DNA from: JARYLZ01 sp964388275
GTDB lineage: Bacteria; Bacteroidota; Ignavibacteria; SZUA-365
Reading direction: 5' to 3'
Assembly (NCBI GenBank): GCA_964388275.1
Contig: CAYLZD010000011.1
Location: forward strand, 1-64,000
Length of the DNA stretch: 64,000 nt
The position numbers and the translations under genes are program-made. Shown one piece after another: positions 1 through 10,117 of the stretch; position 1 is the first letter of the stretch, and every line of letters starts with the position of its first letter. The notes below the pieces were generated by a model, which worked only from the letters and a program-made list of their open reading frames with translations, was not told where the DNA came from and ran no database searches.

Positions 1-78
1 ATGTGCGAGGTCGCGTCCGTTTGGTCCGAGGGGCGACAGGATGTTATGATACGAAAAAAAAGAGCCTCATATCCATTG

Positions 79-1290
79 TCACTCGTAGAACACGCTCTCC
101 AGCTTGGCAATGGTCTCGAATGCCGAAGTGATGTAATCGGCGGAGGCGACCCCGCGGAAGAGCCGGTCTCTCACGAGATCCTCCGCCGCGCTCAGCGCAT
201 CCTCCTGCAATTCGTCCAGTCGCCGGATCAGAGGCGGCCAGGACGGATTCAAGTCGCGGCCGTGTTTCACCCAGGTCTGTATCTTGATGAGGTTGCGTAT
301 GCGTCCGTCCAAAGCCAATGCGTCGCGCCCGATTGCATTGTCCGCAAGATCCACCGCCTTTATTTCGAAAGGCCTGTAGTTCTCTTCACGGTGCGCTTTC
401 GTGGCGAGGTCGGAGATGTAAAAATGCTGATAGCATTTCCAGGCGACCGATTCCGGATCAAAATCCTTCGCGTCCATGTCGCCCAGGAAATCCCGGAGCC
501 GGTCGAAGCTTCCATGCAGTTCGCTGTCAGCGCTGTCGCGCAACTCGTCGAGATGGACCAGCACCCATCTCTTGTTGAAGCTGTACCCTTTTTCTTTCAG
601 TTTATCGCCGATCACCTCGATGAGCAGTCCCGATCTGTTGGTAAGCAATTCCACCATGGCGATGAGATCGGGCGGCACGAAATCCAGCACGAAATCAGAG
701 TACCGTTCGATGCCGTATGCGGTTCTACCGCCTGTCGTGACTTTGGTGAGCAGGTCCTCTATCACGTCGTGCAGAGCGCCGATGGCAGCGTACCGCCGCG
801 TTCCGTCGTCATCCATACCGAGCGCGTATACCACGGCGCCCACACGATTCAAATGCGAAGCCGACGGAATGAGGCATTTGCGGCGGATGTTCCTGTCCAC
901 ATAAACATGGAAAGCCTTCTCGACAGCCGGCGCGTATGCGCCGTACAAGGGCTCGAGATCCCTCACCGACGGCGCGGTGCCTGAAAGCAGAAGGCGATGC
1001 GGCGCATCGAAGGCGGGATCGTTCTCTATGCGGGCCCGCTCGCCGCGGATATCGCGACTGGCCGGTGCGGACGGTCGTTCCCTCCGGATACCGATCCGTC
1101 CGTTGCGCTTCACGAACAAGGAGATGTGATCGAAGAGGCGGTCCGCGTTTCCCTTGCCGTAAATCTCCGCGATATCGGCTTTATCGGGATTCCGTCCATC
1201 GAGTATCGAAACGAAGATCCGTTGCTTCGCGCCGGCTTGCGCTGATTTTTCCGAAGTGTCGTCCATGCTTGTCGTCCGTATGTTGAACAT
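79..1290 (-). CDS. HD-domain protein, SpoT/RelA-hydrolase-like
   Basis: 403 aa. The central part (about residues 140-330) resembles the HD hydrolase domain of RelA/SpoT enzymes. It has a leading His in HLNRV (146), the metal-binding doublet in ALHDVIED (174-175) and a later KAVDLADN segment matching the usual KLADRLHN. No synthetase or TGS domain is visible, so it may be a stand-alone small-alarmone or nucleotide hydrolase; the substrate is inferred only. The first 100 residues are polar and unrecognised. The start at 1290 has no clear ribosome site; a second Met lies at 1266. Eight T's on its strand follow shortly after the stop, but the stem before them is poor. It stands alone on the minus strand, divergent from the next gene. 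Confidence 0.7.
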   Translation of the reverse strand: MFNIRTTSMDDTSEKSAQAGAKQRIFVSILDGRNPDKADIAEIYGKGNADRLFDHISLFVKRNGRIGIRRERPSAPASRDIRGERARIENDPAFDAPHRLLLSGTAPSVRDLEPLYGAYAPAVEKAFHVYVDRNIRRKCLIPSASHLNRVGAVVYALGMDDDGTRRYAAIGALHDVIEDLLTKVTTGGRTAYGIERYSDFVLDFVPPDLIAMVELLTNRSGLLIEVIGDKLKEKGYSFNKRWVLVHLDELRDSADSELHGSFDRLRDFLGDMDAKDFDPESVAWKCYQHFYISDLATKAHREENYRPFEIKAVDLADNAIGRDALALDGRIRNLIKIQTWVKHGRDLNPSWPPLIRRLDELQEDALSAAEDLVRDRLFRGVASADYITSAFETIAKLESVFYE

Positions 1291-1635
1291 TGTATGAAGT
1301 CACAATCATATGCCGGATCGAATCTCGCCTCTGATCGGTTCCCGATGCAAGGCCTCGGGAAAACGGCATTCGTGATGCCGTCTGCAGGATACCATAGCCG
1401 CCGCGAAAACACAAGACCGGCAGCTGCACGTAATCGTTCATTCCGCGCTTCGTCGAGGGCGAGTTGCGGGAAACTCCCCTGAAAACCGACCGCACCCCGC
1501 CGGCCGGGTGAATTTCCGGAGTGCGAGTCCCGCGCCGCCTCATTTTCCCATGTGATCCGGCATTCGTACCTTGAGATGTGCGCATACCCTTCCCGGGTAT
1601 AGTCGGCGGATGGTCCGGATCAACAGGAGCTTGTC
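1291..1635. other. intergenic region between divergent genes
   Basis: 345 bases without a convincing gene. The one clear structure is a perfect 7-bp hairpin, ACGGCAT/ATGCCGT, at 1363-1381 with a 5-base loop. Read on the minus strand it is followed by TTTT, so it could weakly terminate or attenuate transcription going toward the HD gene. No promoter with both boxes was found for either flanking gene. Confidence 0.4.
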
Positions 1636-3960
1636 ATGCAAAAATTCCAATCGATGCTGCTCTGCCTGATCGGTTTCCCGATAGCGGCATTTGCCCAGGA
1701 GCAGCCCCTGCTGCAGCGTTCGGCGGAAGACGAACAGGCGGCGAAAAGCCGTTCCGCGGAATGCGGGCGCATCGAGCCGATACCCCTGCCGGATATGCGT
1801 TTCACAGCGGGCGGGCTCGATACATATCGACGCAAGGCCGGCCGGATTCAGGCGAACAGCGGCGTTGTTGCGTCGGTGTCGATGAGGGAAATCCTGTTCG
1901 AGCGCGAGCATGCGGCCTTGCGCATCGATGCCGCGGGCCGCAACGCGGCGCGTGAAACGCCGCCGAGGTCGCTCGCCCAGGAAGCGCTGCTCGCGATCGA
2001 ACAATCGCCCGCCTGGCTGGAGGACGCCCTGCGGTTGAAATTCAGCCTGCTGGCCGCCAAACGTCTGGATGCGGGCTTCGCGCAACTCATAATCGACGCG
2101 GAACACCGGCTCAAGGACGAGGTCGCCTTCGTGATCGCGCACTCCTCGATGCAGACCCTCACCGACACGCGCTTCTCGCAGGACAGGGAGATGATAATCC
2201 GCAACGCCGAGATGATTTACCGGTACGCCGATTCCCTGCGCTACGTGCGACTGGTCGAACACGGCGACCCCGGATCCCGCGACCGCCATACGACGACCGC
2301 CTACCGGATTTACGATCCCTCCACACAGGACACCATCTGGTCCGAAATACCGCGCGACATCTACTACTGGCACATCGTGCATCCGAAGATGGACCAGGAA
2401 GGAGTTTACGTGCGCGACAATTTCAACGACAACTCGGGGCAGCGCACCTACGGCTACGCGTGGAGGGATTACATCTGGAACAATCCTGATCCCGCGCACG
2501 ATTACAAGCCCGTGAACATCACGACCACGAAAGGCACGGTGGCGTCGATACAGCGCTTCGGGGAACTGATGCGGACCCCGACCTACCTTTGGGACAGGCG
2601 GAAGACGTATCTGCCTTTCAACAGGCCTTTCCAGCCCGGCCAATCCGCTCTGGACGTGCTGGGCAACTGGGCTTCACGCGCGCTTCCGGTGGACGTGGTC
2701 CTGCCCCGGGCGTTTCAGCCGAACCAGATACTGATGAAGCACAACGGCATGTGCAATGAAGACGCCTTCCTCGTGGCCGGCGCCTGCAGAACAGCGCTTA
2801 TACCCATAGTGTACGCCGGCTGCTACGGCGAAGACCACGTTTTCGGCATGATATGGGACGACGGCTGGCATCATTTCGAGTTCTTCCGCGGTGGTCTCGC
2901 GCCAAGCGGCAACCAATTCTACGGCATCACCAACATGCTGGACAGGGGCAGTTACGGCTGGAAGATATCCATGGTCGAAGGCACGCGGCCGGACGGCTAT
3001 CCGCTGAATCTCACGAGGCATTACACCGGCGTCTGTGATGTGGAACTGCTCGTAACGGACACTCTCGGGAATCCCATGGGAGGCGCCATGGTTCAGCTGT
3101 ACGCGCCGTACGGCGGCGGATATCGAGTGTGTCACAGGTTGTTCACCGGCGCCGACGGCAAGCTCCTGTTCGAAGCGGGCGAGGAAAAGCGTTATCTCAT
3201 AAACGCCTTCCACCCGATGTTCGGATGGAGCCCGGCCGATTCCACTCGCGCATACTACATGACCGCCGCGAACACGGTGGCCGGACAGAAATACACAGTC
3301 ACCGTTCCGTTCCCCAACGTCCGCTTGACGCGCCCGGCGCCGGCCGTGCAGCCGCCTTCCGGAACCGCGGCAGGGGCCATCCGGCTGCGCCTGCGCGCTA
3401 AAGACATCAGAACCGGCGTAAATCCGCATGACGGCCAGCGGAGCCGCTTCCACGAACAGGACTCGAGCGGCGGCGCGCTGGTTTCGCTGACGCTGCTCGA
3501 TGCGGACAATTACACGGCTTTCAAGGAAGGACGCGCTTACACGGCGTTATCCCATACGCCGTCGACCGCGGCTGGGGAATGGTTCCTGAATGTTCCCATG
3601 GACCGCGTGTATTATGCGCTGTTGAGCAATGAAGCGGCCGCCAACATCTTCACCGATATACAGGCCGACTGCGAACTCCTCGACGAGCCGATCAGCGGCG
3701 TCGAGGAAACGATCGCGGAGAGCGGCCTCGAGATCTGGCCGAATCCGGCTGCAAACAGCTTCCGGCTGAACATGAGCGATGCCACGGAAGGACGCTTGAG
3801 CGTGTACAATGCGCTCGGAGTGCGGGTGTTGGAACGCGAGGTCAGCAACGGCGACAACGTAGACATCTCATACCTGCCGGACGGCACATATGTGGCGGTT
3901 CTCCACGGCGCCGAAGGGGGAACGCGCAGGTCGCTGATAATGAAAATCGCCGGGCGATGA
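1636..3960 (+). CDS. exported transglutaminase-like protein with type IX sorting-like C-terminus
   Basis: 774 aa. The start at 1636 follows CAGGAGC and begins a clear signal peptide ending near AFAQ (residue 21). Around residues 370-420 is a transglutaminase-like core: Cys373 in NGMCNEDAF, then an RTALIPIVYAG strand, His401 in GEDHVFGM, and an acidic residue in WHHFEFF. This is the Cys-His-Asp/Glu order of the family. Residues about 465-560 look like a carboxypeptidase-regulatory/Ig-like fold. The last about 80 residues (IWPNPAANSF...GTYVAVLHG) form a Por-type sorting domain, implying export through a type IX system. The catalytic role (peptide cleavage or cross-linking) is inferred. No operon partner is obvious. 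Confidence 0.75.
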   Translation: MQKFQSMLLCLIGFPIAAFAQEQPLLQRSAEDEQAAKSRSAECGRIEPIPLPDMRFTAGGLDTYRRKAGRIQANSGVVASVSMREILFEREHAALRIDAAGRNAARETPPRSLAQEALLAIEQSPAWLEDALRLKFSLLAAKRLDAGFAQLIIDAEHRLKDEVAFVIAHSSMQTLTDTRFSQDREMIIRNAEMIYRYADSLRYVRLVEHGDPGSRDRHTTTAYRIYDPSTQDTIWSEIPRDIYYWHIVHPKMDQEGVYVRDNFNDNSGQRTYGYAWRDYIWNNPDPAHDYKPVNITTTKGTVASIQRFGELMRTPTYLWDRRKTYLPFNRPFQPGQSALDVLGNWASRALPVDVVLPRAFQPNQILMKHNGMCNEDAFLVAGACRTALIPIVYAGCYGEDHVFGMIWDDGWHHFEFFRGGLAPSGNQFYGITNMLDRGSYGWKISMVEGTRPDGYPLNLTRHYTGVCDVELLVTDTLGNPMGGAMVQLYAPYGGGYRVCHRLFTGADGKLLFEAGEEKRYLINAFHPMFGWSPADSTRAYYMTAANTVAGQKYTVTVPFPNVRLTRPAPAVQPPSGTAAGAIRLRLRAKDIRTGVNPHDGQRSRFHEQDSSGGALVSLTLLDADNYTAFKEGRAYTALSHTPSTAAGEWFLNVPMDRVYYALLSNEAAANIFTDIQADCELLDEPISGVEETIAESGLEIWPNPAANSFRLNMSDATEGRLSVYNALGVRVLEREVSNGDNVDISYLPDGTYVAVLHGAEGGTRRSLIMKIAGR

Positions 3961-4034
3961 ACAGTTTCCGGCTCAAGTAACGATCAAACACGATTTTTTT
4001 GTTTACATTCAAGCACACAGCAGCAGGAGCTCCG

Positions 4035-7000
4035 ATGAAATCAGTTCTTCGTTTTGTTACGCTATTCTGTGCCATGACGTTGAATCTTTACGCTCAGCCG
4101 GACTGGACCGTCGTGCCGCAGGATCCATCCACAATCATATGGAACGCGGTGGCTTTCACCGACGAGAACCACGGAACGGTGGTCGGGTTCGAAGGCCATG
4201 TATGGACCACCTTCAACGCTTGCGCGGCCTGGAGCAAGACCTCGTTCGGCGTCTCCAATTCCATGCTCTGCGTGCGTTATCTGAACGCCAACGTCGGGTA
4301 CACGGGAGGGCAGAACGGCACGCTGGCGAAAACAACCGACGGGGGACTGACGTGGAACACCGTCGGCATCGGCGCCACGTTCGCGATCAACGATGTGTAT
4401 TTTCACAATGAAAATGACGGTGTGATCGTGGGTCAGTCGGGCAATGTCAGACTGACTACCAACGGGGGAGGCTCCTGGTCCGCGCCGACCTCGAATTTCG
4501 GCCCCAACAACGTCTACGGCCTGGCCTTTCCGAGCAGCACAATCGGATACATAGTCGGCAATGCTGGCAAGATCAGCAAGACCACCAACGGCGGTTCCAC
4601 ATGGACGAGCCAGAACAGCGGCACCAGCACGAACCTGTACGGAGTCGCTTTCGGATCCGTATCGAACGGGGCCGTCGTCGGAACCGACGGGAAAATCCTC
4701 TACACGACGAACGGCGGCAGCAGCTGGCAGAATGCCAGCGTCAATTCCCCGATCTCGTCGGTCGTTCTGCGCGACATACAATTCGTCGACGCCAATGAGG
4801 CTTACTGCGTCGGCTGGCAGGGATATGTGCTCAGAAGCACCAACGCCGGCAAGGACTGGACTGTGCTGAACGTTCCGACAACAACGAGCCTGGAGGGACT
4901 GTCGTTCATCAGCAAGACCTTCGGTTACGCGGCCGGCTGGGACGGCACGATAATCCGCACGAAGAAACCGGGAGAGCTATCCGCGCCCATACTTCTGCAA
5001 CCGCTGAACGGGGCCGTGAACGCTCCCATGCCGCCGAGTCTGTCCTGGTCTCCTGTTTCCGGCGCCCTTTCCTACAGGGTACAAGTGTCCGAAGAGTCCG
5101 GATTCACTTCCACCGTGATCGACCAAAGCGGAGTGCCCGGATCTCCGTACACCGCTTCGGGTCTGGACAACAACAAGACATATTACTGGCGCGTTCACGC
5201 GGTCGGCACGCTGGGGGCCGGTCCCTGGTCGGATACCTGGAGCTTCACGACCACGGGCAGTCTGCCGGCTGCGCCTCGATTGCTCTCGCCTGAAAACGAC
5301 ACGCTGCGTGTGCCTCTTTCGGTGAACCTCCTCTGGGAAGGCGTTGCCGGCGCTGTGAGTTACGGCATGCAGCTCGCCACCGATCCGGGCTTCACGGCGA
5401 TAGTCCGCAACGAAACCGGCATCGCCGAAACACTGTATCCGCTGACCGGTCTGGACAGGAGCAAGAAATACTACTGGAGGGTGAACGCGACAAACGCGCA
5501 GGGAAGCGGTCCCTGGTCCGTTGTGTGGAATTTCACGACCGTCGGCGCGGCGCCCGACGCTCCCGCGCTCCTGTCGCCGGCAAATAATGCGACCGATGTG
5601 CCGACCGCCGGCACTGTGAGTTGGTCGGCATCGACGAATGCGGAGAGCTACCAGTTGCAGATTTCGAGATCGCCGGTGTTCACGACTTTCGTCATCGACG
5701 AGTCGGGCGTCACGGTATTGTCCCGTCCTTACGCCGGTCTCGCGGTCGGTACAGACTATTACTGGCGCGTCCGCGCCGTGAACGTGGAAGGCGCGGGCCC
5801 GTGGTCCGCGATATGGAAATTCACAACCGCCGGCGGCGTTCCGGCGGCTCCCGTCCTGCTCGCGCCGGCGGACAATGCGGTGAATATCCCGCCGTCAGGC
5901 AATTTGCAATGGAACGCGGCGGCAGGAGCGCAAAGTTACCATGTGCAGATCGCGCTTTCCTCGGATTTCTCGGCTGCCGTGTTCGACTCGTCGGGCGTCA
6001 GCGGCGTCAACTGTCCGTACGCGAACCTGCAACGAAGCACCAGGCATTACTGGCGTGTTGCCGCGGTCAACACTAACGGCGCCGGACCCTGGTCGACTGT
6101 ATGGAGCTTCACGACGCAGGGTGAAATTCTCGCCGCCCCGGCGCTGATCTCGCCGCCCGACGACACGACGGATGTGCTGCTGCAGGGCACTGTCAGGTGG
6201 AGTCTCGTCAGCAGGTCGCTCTCATATCAGGTGCAGATCGCGACGTCGGACGATTTTGCAATGCCGGTGATGGACTCGTCAGGGATAACGGCGACGACGG
6301 CAAACTACCGCGGCTTGCAGCCGGGAATTGTCCATTATTGGAGAGTGCGCGGCGCAAACGCCTCCGGTCCGGGAAACTGGTCGGACATCTGGTCGTTCAC
6401 GACCATCGGAAGCACATTGTCCGCTCCGGTCCTGATATCGCCGGCCGACGACACGACGGGAATGCCGGTGGACGGCCTTCTGCTCTGGTCGGAGGTCACG
6501 GATGCCGATTCATACAGGGCGCAACTTTCCGGAAACTCCGGTTTCACGGCGCTCCTCATGGACTCGTCGGGTATTACGGACACGCAGGTCCCGTATTCCG
6601 GACTGTCGCGCGAAGCCCGATACTGGTGGCGGGTCAGAGCGGAAAATCAGGATGGCGGCGGACCGTGGTCGGCAGTCCGGTCCTTCGTCACCGAGTCGGT
6701 CGTGCCCGAAGCCCCGGATCTGATGAGTCCCGCGAACCGGGCGGAAGATGTGCCGTTGTCCGGGATGTTCAGGTGGTACTCGACGCAGAACACGACGGAA
6801 TACCATTTACAGCTCGCCAGGACGCCGGATTTCTCAAGCGCCGTGATAGACACCACGGGCATACTCGGCACGCAGAAGGCTTATTCGGGCCTGGAGAAGG
6901 ACACGAATTTCTATTATTGGAGAGTGTGCGCGGTGAACGGCGTCCTCAGGGGCCCATGGTCGGAAGTGTGGTCGTTCAGAACCGAAAAGCCGCCGACGAC

Positions 7001-7289
7001 GGGGGATGCCGGAGCGCCGGCGCCCGCGGCGATCGCCTTGCACACCTGGCCCAACCCGGCGCGTGACGGCGATGTCGCGGTGGAGATCGCTCTCGACGCG
7101 AAAAAACCGCTCACGGTGCAGATACTCGACTCGAAAGGCGCGCTGGTGGAAACTCTCTTCGATGGAGAAGCGCGTGCGGGTGTTACCAACCTTTCATGGA
7201 GTTCAGGCAGATTCGCCGTCGGAACATACTTCGTCAGAGCACAGGGTCCAGGAATCAACCTCATGCGGAAGATGTCGGTAGTGAGGTAG
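4035..7289 (+). CDS. exported YCF48-like and fibronectin III repeat protein with type IX sorting-like domain
   Basis: 1084 aa from the ATG at 4035, chosen because it follows AGGAGCTCCG and opens a signal peptide (MKSVLRF...LYAQ). Residues about 22-315 are YCF48/BNR-like propeller repeats (units such as GTLAKTTDGGLTW, GNVRLTTNGGGSW). Then come seven FN3-like modules of about 96 aa, each starting APxLLxP and ending YYWRV...GPWSxxWSFTT. A sorting domain follows (TWPNPARDG...VGTYFVRA). It is probably a cell-surface or secreted adhesin-like or structural protein; no enzymatic motif is seen. A TACATT -10-like box lies at 4004-4009. Confidence 0.85.
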   Translation: MKSVLRFVTLFCAMTLNLYAQPDWTVVPQDPSTIIWNAVAFTDENHGTVVGFEGHVWTTFNACAAWSKTSFGVSNSMLCVRYLNANVGYTGGQNGTLAKTTDGGLTWNTVGIGATFAINDVYFHNENDGVIVGQSGNVRLTTNGGGSWSAPTSNFGPNNVYGLAFPSSTIGYIVGNAGKISKTTNGGSTWTSQNSGTSTNLYGVAFGSVSNGAVVGTDGKILYTTNGGSSWQNASVNSPISSVVLRDIQFVDANEAYCVGWQGYVLRSTNAGKDWTVLNVPTTTSLEGLSFISKTFGYAAGWDGTIIRTKKPGELSAPILLQPLNGAVNAPMPPSLSWSPVSGALSYRVQVSEESGFTSTVIDQSGVPGSPYTASGLDNNKTYYWRVHAVGTLGAGPWSDTWSFTTTGSLPAAPRLLSPENDTLRVPLSVNLLWEGVAGAVSYGMQLATDPGFTAIVRNETGIAETLYPLTGLDRSKKYYWRVNATNAQGSGPWSVVWNFTTVGAAPDAPALLSPANNATDVPTAGTVSWSASTNAESYQLQISRSPVFTTFVIDESGVTVLSRPYAGLAVGTDYYWRVRAVNVEGAGPWSAIWKFTTAGGVPAAPVLLAPADNAVNIPPSGNLQWNAAAGAQSYHVQIALSSDFSAAVFDSSGVSGVNCPYANLQRSTRHYWRVAAVNTNGAGPWSTVWSFTTQGEILAAPALISPPDDTTDVLLQGTVRWSLVSRSLSYQVQIATSDDFAMPVMDSSGITATTANYRGLQPGIVHYWRVRGANASGPGNWSDIWSFTTIGSTLSAPVLISPADDTTGMPVDGLLLWSEVTDADSYRAQLSGNSGFTALLMDSSGITDTQVPYSGLSREARYWWRVRAENQDGGGPWSAVRSFVTESVVPEAPDLMSPANRAEDVPLSGMFRWYSTQNTTEYHLQLARTPDFSSAVIDTTGILGTQKAYSGLEKDTNFYYWRVCAVNGVLRGPWSEVWSFRTEKPPTTGDAGAPAPAAIALHTWPNPARDGDVAVEIALDAKKPLTVQILDSKGALVETLFDGEARAGVTNLSWSSGRFAVGTYFVRAQGPGINLMRKMSVVR
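4981..6990 (+). repeat. seven tandem FN3-like modules
   Basis: Seven coding repeats of about 288 bp (96 aa). Each has the conserved beginning SAPxLLxPxNxA, a central SYxxQ(V/L)(A/S) strand, DxSG(V/I), and the end YYWRVxAxNxxGxGPWSxxWSF. The units are diverged at DNA level, so this is an old protein-module expansion, not a recent duplication. Confidence 0.85.
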
Positions 7290-7381
7290 AATATGCCGCT
7301 CGAGTATGTTCCCGCGCGACGGCGGACAGACGACGGTTGAGGACGGAATGCAGGCTGAGGCGATTTGAAGAAGGAGCCCGG

Positions 7382-9556
7382 TTGACCGCAAGGAAAACAC
7401 CTCCCCGGCAGAATCCCGGCATCCGGAAAGCCTCGAAGCCCGCTACAGGCGCGGATACCGCCGTGGCAGCGGCGGTATCCGCATTCGTGCTGCTGCGCTT
7501 GGCGGGAGCTTTGCTGGTGAATGCTCCCATGCGCACATGGGGCTTCGACTACGCGAGGTATTTGGCCGGTGAATGGGATGTGCTCGCGGCTTTGCTGCTG
7601 CCTCTCGCGGCTCTGCTGCCGCCGGTCCGGCGCGCATTGGGCCGTCAACTGACACAACCTTCATTCAAATCATTTCCAAAACGAAGCGGATTGGCCTTCG
7701 CCGTTCTCGCCGCCGCGCTGTCGGCCTTTCTAGTAATACAATACCGGGTTCCGTACGCCTTCCTGGGAGACGGCGCTTATTATGCCGGCGAGATGTACAG
7801 GGTGATTTCGACGCCGGAATACGCGCCGGCCTTTCTCAAGCCGACTTCATGGCTGACAGGACAGATCCTGCTGGCGCTCGGCCAGTGGTTGAAACCCGAA
7901 GACACCGGCCTTCCTTTCGCGATACTCGGCGCCGCCTGCGCCGCTTCGCTCGTGCTATCACTCTTCGTGTTCGCCTCGCGCGAGAAAAAGCCGGTCGCGT
8001 CGGCCCTCGCCGTGGCGGGATTGACGGGCGCCGGATCGCTGCTGTTTTTCGGCTACATCGAATTATACGCGCCTGTCTATCTGTTCACGATTGCATATTT
8101 CATGTCGTCCTGGGCGAGTCTGAGGCAAGGGCTGTCCGTCGCCGTGCCGGGAATTCTGCTCATCGCCGCAATCGCCTGCGGGGCTGCCGCGCTGTTTTTC
8201 GTCCCGTCATACCTGCTCCTTCTTCATTGGCGCTTCCGCGGAAGCGAAGGGCGTTTTCCGTTGAGAAGAGCGGCCGCTCTCCTGGTCGCGCTGCTGATCG
8301 CGGGCATCGCGGGAGCCTACGCGGTACTGGGCATAGACAAGGCGGATGGCGCGCTGGTCCCGTTGTATCTCGACGCCGCCTCGCCGGCCGTGTTCACTTT
8401 GCTGTCCCCGGCCCGTCTCGCCGACGTGGCTAATTTGCTCCTGCTGAACTGCGGCGCATGGCTCTTCGTGCTCGCAGCACTGACGGCCAGATCCGGACGC
8501 GGCATGCCGTGGCGCGATCCGCTGCTTCTTTTCGCGGTCACCGCCGCCGCGGGAGGTTTTCTGTTCATCCTCGTCGGGAATGCCGCTCTCGGAGCGGCGA
8601 GAGACTGGGACCTGGCGGCGGCGCCCGTTTTCGCGGTAGGATTTCTCGCCCTTTCAATGCTCGTCTTGCTGCATGAACGCGGGAGTCTGTCGATGGCCGG
8701 TGTGCTGCCGGTGATTCTGCTCGCAGGCGCGACTTCACTGTACGCCTGGCTGCGCGTGAACATCGACAATCCCCGGGACGGCGAAGCCGTCTCCGCACTG
8801 CGCCTGTACGACATCTCAGTGATGGACCGCAGTTTCGTGCTGCCGGTTCACACTTTCACGGCACTGGAGAATCTGCGCGGATATTACCATTCGACCGGTG
8901 ATAATAAGCGCGAACTGGCTCTGCTGCGCGAGTCGGTATCCACGCGCCATCTTCTCAGGGATACATTCGACAAGCTCATCACGGCGACGGCCGTCCCCGG
9001 AAGCGCGCAAGATCGCAGAGAAGGGTTTAAAACGCTGTTCGCAATGATAGAGGACGAAGCAGGCCGGTCCGCGGATCCGGGTTGGGGGGAGGGAGCGTCA
9101 TTGCGCGAGCTCACGGCCCGCGCCGCGCTTGCCGCCATACAGAGCGGCGAAACGCGGGAGGCCGCGACGGCGCTGGAGAGATTCAGGTCGCTGTACCCGA
9201 ACTGGCGCGAAGCCGCGATTGTGGAGATATTCCTGACGCCGGGAAGCACCGCCGTCGAAATGAAAAAGGCCGCGGCGTCCGCCGTAGATTCCACGACGAT
9301 GGATGCCTCCCTGCTGGCGGCATCCGCGCGCGTACACGCACAGGCCGGGGACGCGGCGGCCGCCGTTCGTTTGTTCGAACTGGCCATCGACCGCGAGCCG
9401 GGTCGATATCCCTCTTTGTACATCGAGCTGGCCGGGATAGCGTATGAAGCGCTCGGCGACCGCGAAAAAGCCGTCGAAGCGCTGAACCGGTGCATTCGCG
9501 AAGCCCGGGGCACACCCGAGGCGGGCGATGCAAGGCAAATACTGCAACGTATCTGA
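7382..9556 (+). CDS. polytopic membrane protein with C-terminal TPR-like region, GT-C-like
   Basis: 724 aa from a TTG at 7382, selected because AAGGAG sits 5 bases upstream. The open frame reaches back into the preceding gene, but the residues before 7382 are Arg-rich and do not look coding. About ten hydrophobic segments lie between residues 25 and 465. Motifs FLGDGAYYAGEM, FFGYIELYAP and AARDWDLAAAP resemble GT-C-fold glycosyltransferase-like membrane proteins. The last about 200 residues are helical with a final TPR-like hairpin (AYEALGDREKAVEALNRC). Donor and acceptor are unknown, and a true glycosyltransferase activity is not proven by sequence. Confidence 0.6.
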   Translation: MTARKTPPRQNPGIRKASKPATGADTAVAAAVSAFVLLRLAGALLVNAPMRTWGFDYARYLAGEWDVLAALLLPLAALLPPVRRALGRQLTQPSFKSFPKRSGLAFAVLAAALSAFLVIQYRVPYAFLGDGAYYAGEMYRVISTPEYAPAFLKPTSWLTGQILLALGQWLKPEDTGLPFAILGAACAASLVLSLFVFASREKKPVASALAVAGLTGAGSLLFFGYIELYAPVYLFTIAYFMSSWASLRQGLSVAVPGILLIAAIACGAAALFFVPSYLLLLHWRFRGSEGRFPLRRAAALLVALLIAGIAGAYAVLGIDKADGALVPLYLDAASPAVFTLLSPARLADVANLLLLNCGAWLFVLAALTARSGRGMPWRDPLLLFAVTAAAGGFLFILVGNAALGAARDWDLAAAPVFAVGFLALSMLVLLHERGSLSMAGVLPVILLAGATSLYAWLRVNIDNPRDGEAVSALRLYDISVMDRSFVLPVHTFTALENLRGYYHSTGDNKRELALLRESVSTRHLLRDTFDKLITATAVPGSAQDRREGFKTLFAMIEDEAGRSADPGWGEGASLRELTARAALAAIQSGETREAATALERFRSLYPNWREAAIVEIFLTPGSTAVEMKKAAASAVDSTTMDASLLAASARVHAQAGDAAAAVRLFELAIDREPGRYPSLYIELAGIAYEALGDREKAVEALNRCIREARGTPEAGDARQILQRI

Positions 9557-9585
9557 TCCGATAACCGAACAAGAAAGCAAGAACA

Positions 9586-10116
9586 ATGTCACAGGAAGTG
9601 CTCGGAATCATTCTCTCGGCCCTGATGATTTTCGCAATGCGGGTTTGCGACGTTTCAATGGGAACGATACGCACGATGCTCACGGTTCAGGGGCGCAAGT
9701 ACGGCGCGGCGGCCATTGGATTCTTTGAAGTCATGATCTGGGCTCTCGCCATCAGGCACATATTCGCGAATCTCGACAACCCCTGGAACATACTCGGTTA
9801 CGGCTCCGGTTTCGCGGTCGGCACCTGGCTCGGCATCACCATCGAACAGAAAATCGCGGTGGGGATCGTGCAGGTGCATTTGATTTCGCGGCATCACACC
9901 GACGACATAGCGAACGCCCTCCGCTCGAATCGTTTCGGGGTCACGATCATCGCGGGCGAGGGCGGCACGGGCGGCATGCCCATCATCAGCTCGCTCATAC
10001 GGCGAAACCGCCTCAAGGAATACAGGAAAATCGTGGACGGCATAGATTGCAATGCAATGATAGTGGTTCACAACGCCAGCCTGTACCGGGGTTTCGTGCA
10101 CGGCGCCCGCAAGTGA
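9586..10116 (+). CDS. UPF0316/DUF2179-type membrane protein
   Basis: 176 aa. Three N-terminal membrane helices, with the family-typical MRVCDVSMGTIRTMLTVQG near residues 18-36. A cytoplasmic domain follows (GVTIIAGEGGTGG...I.SLIRRNRLKEY...IDCNAMIVVHNA), a DUF2179-like alpha/beta fold. It matches YebE/UPF0316 proteins of unknown function in length and order. It lies 29 bases after the membrane TPR gene, so the two may be co-transcribed. Confidence 0.85.
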   Translation: MSQEVLGIILSALMIFAMRVCDVSMGTIRTMLTVQGRKYGAAAIGFFEVMIWALAIRHIFANLDNPWNILGYGSGFAVGTWLGITIEQKIAVGIVQVHLISRHHTDDIANALRSNRFGVTIIAGEGGTGGMPIISSLIRRNRLKEYRKIVDGIDCNAMIVVHNASLYRGFVHGARK

Positions 10117-10117
10117 A

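Noticed and set aside
1..984. Long open frame on the plus strand (327 codons)
   Set aside because: It lies opposite the HD-domain gene, whose protein has recognisable motifs; the plus-strand translation has none. It is a product of high GC.
1540..2643. 367-codon open frame on the minus strand
   Set aside because: It is antisense to the transglutaminase-like gene with its signal peptide; the translation looks like reverse-strand noise.
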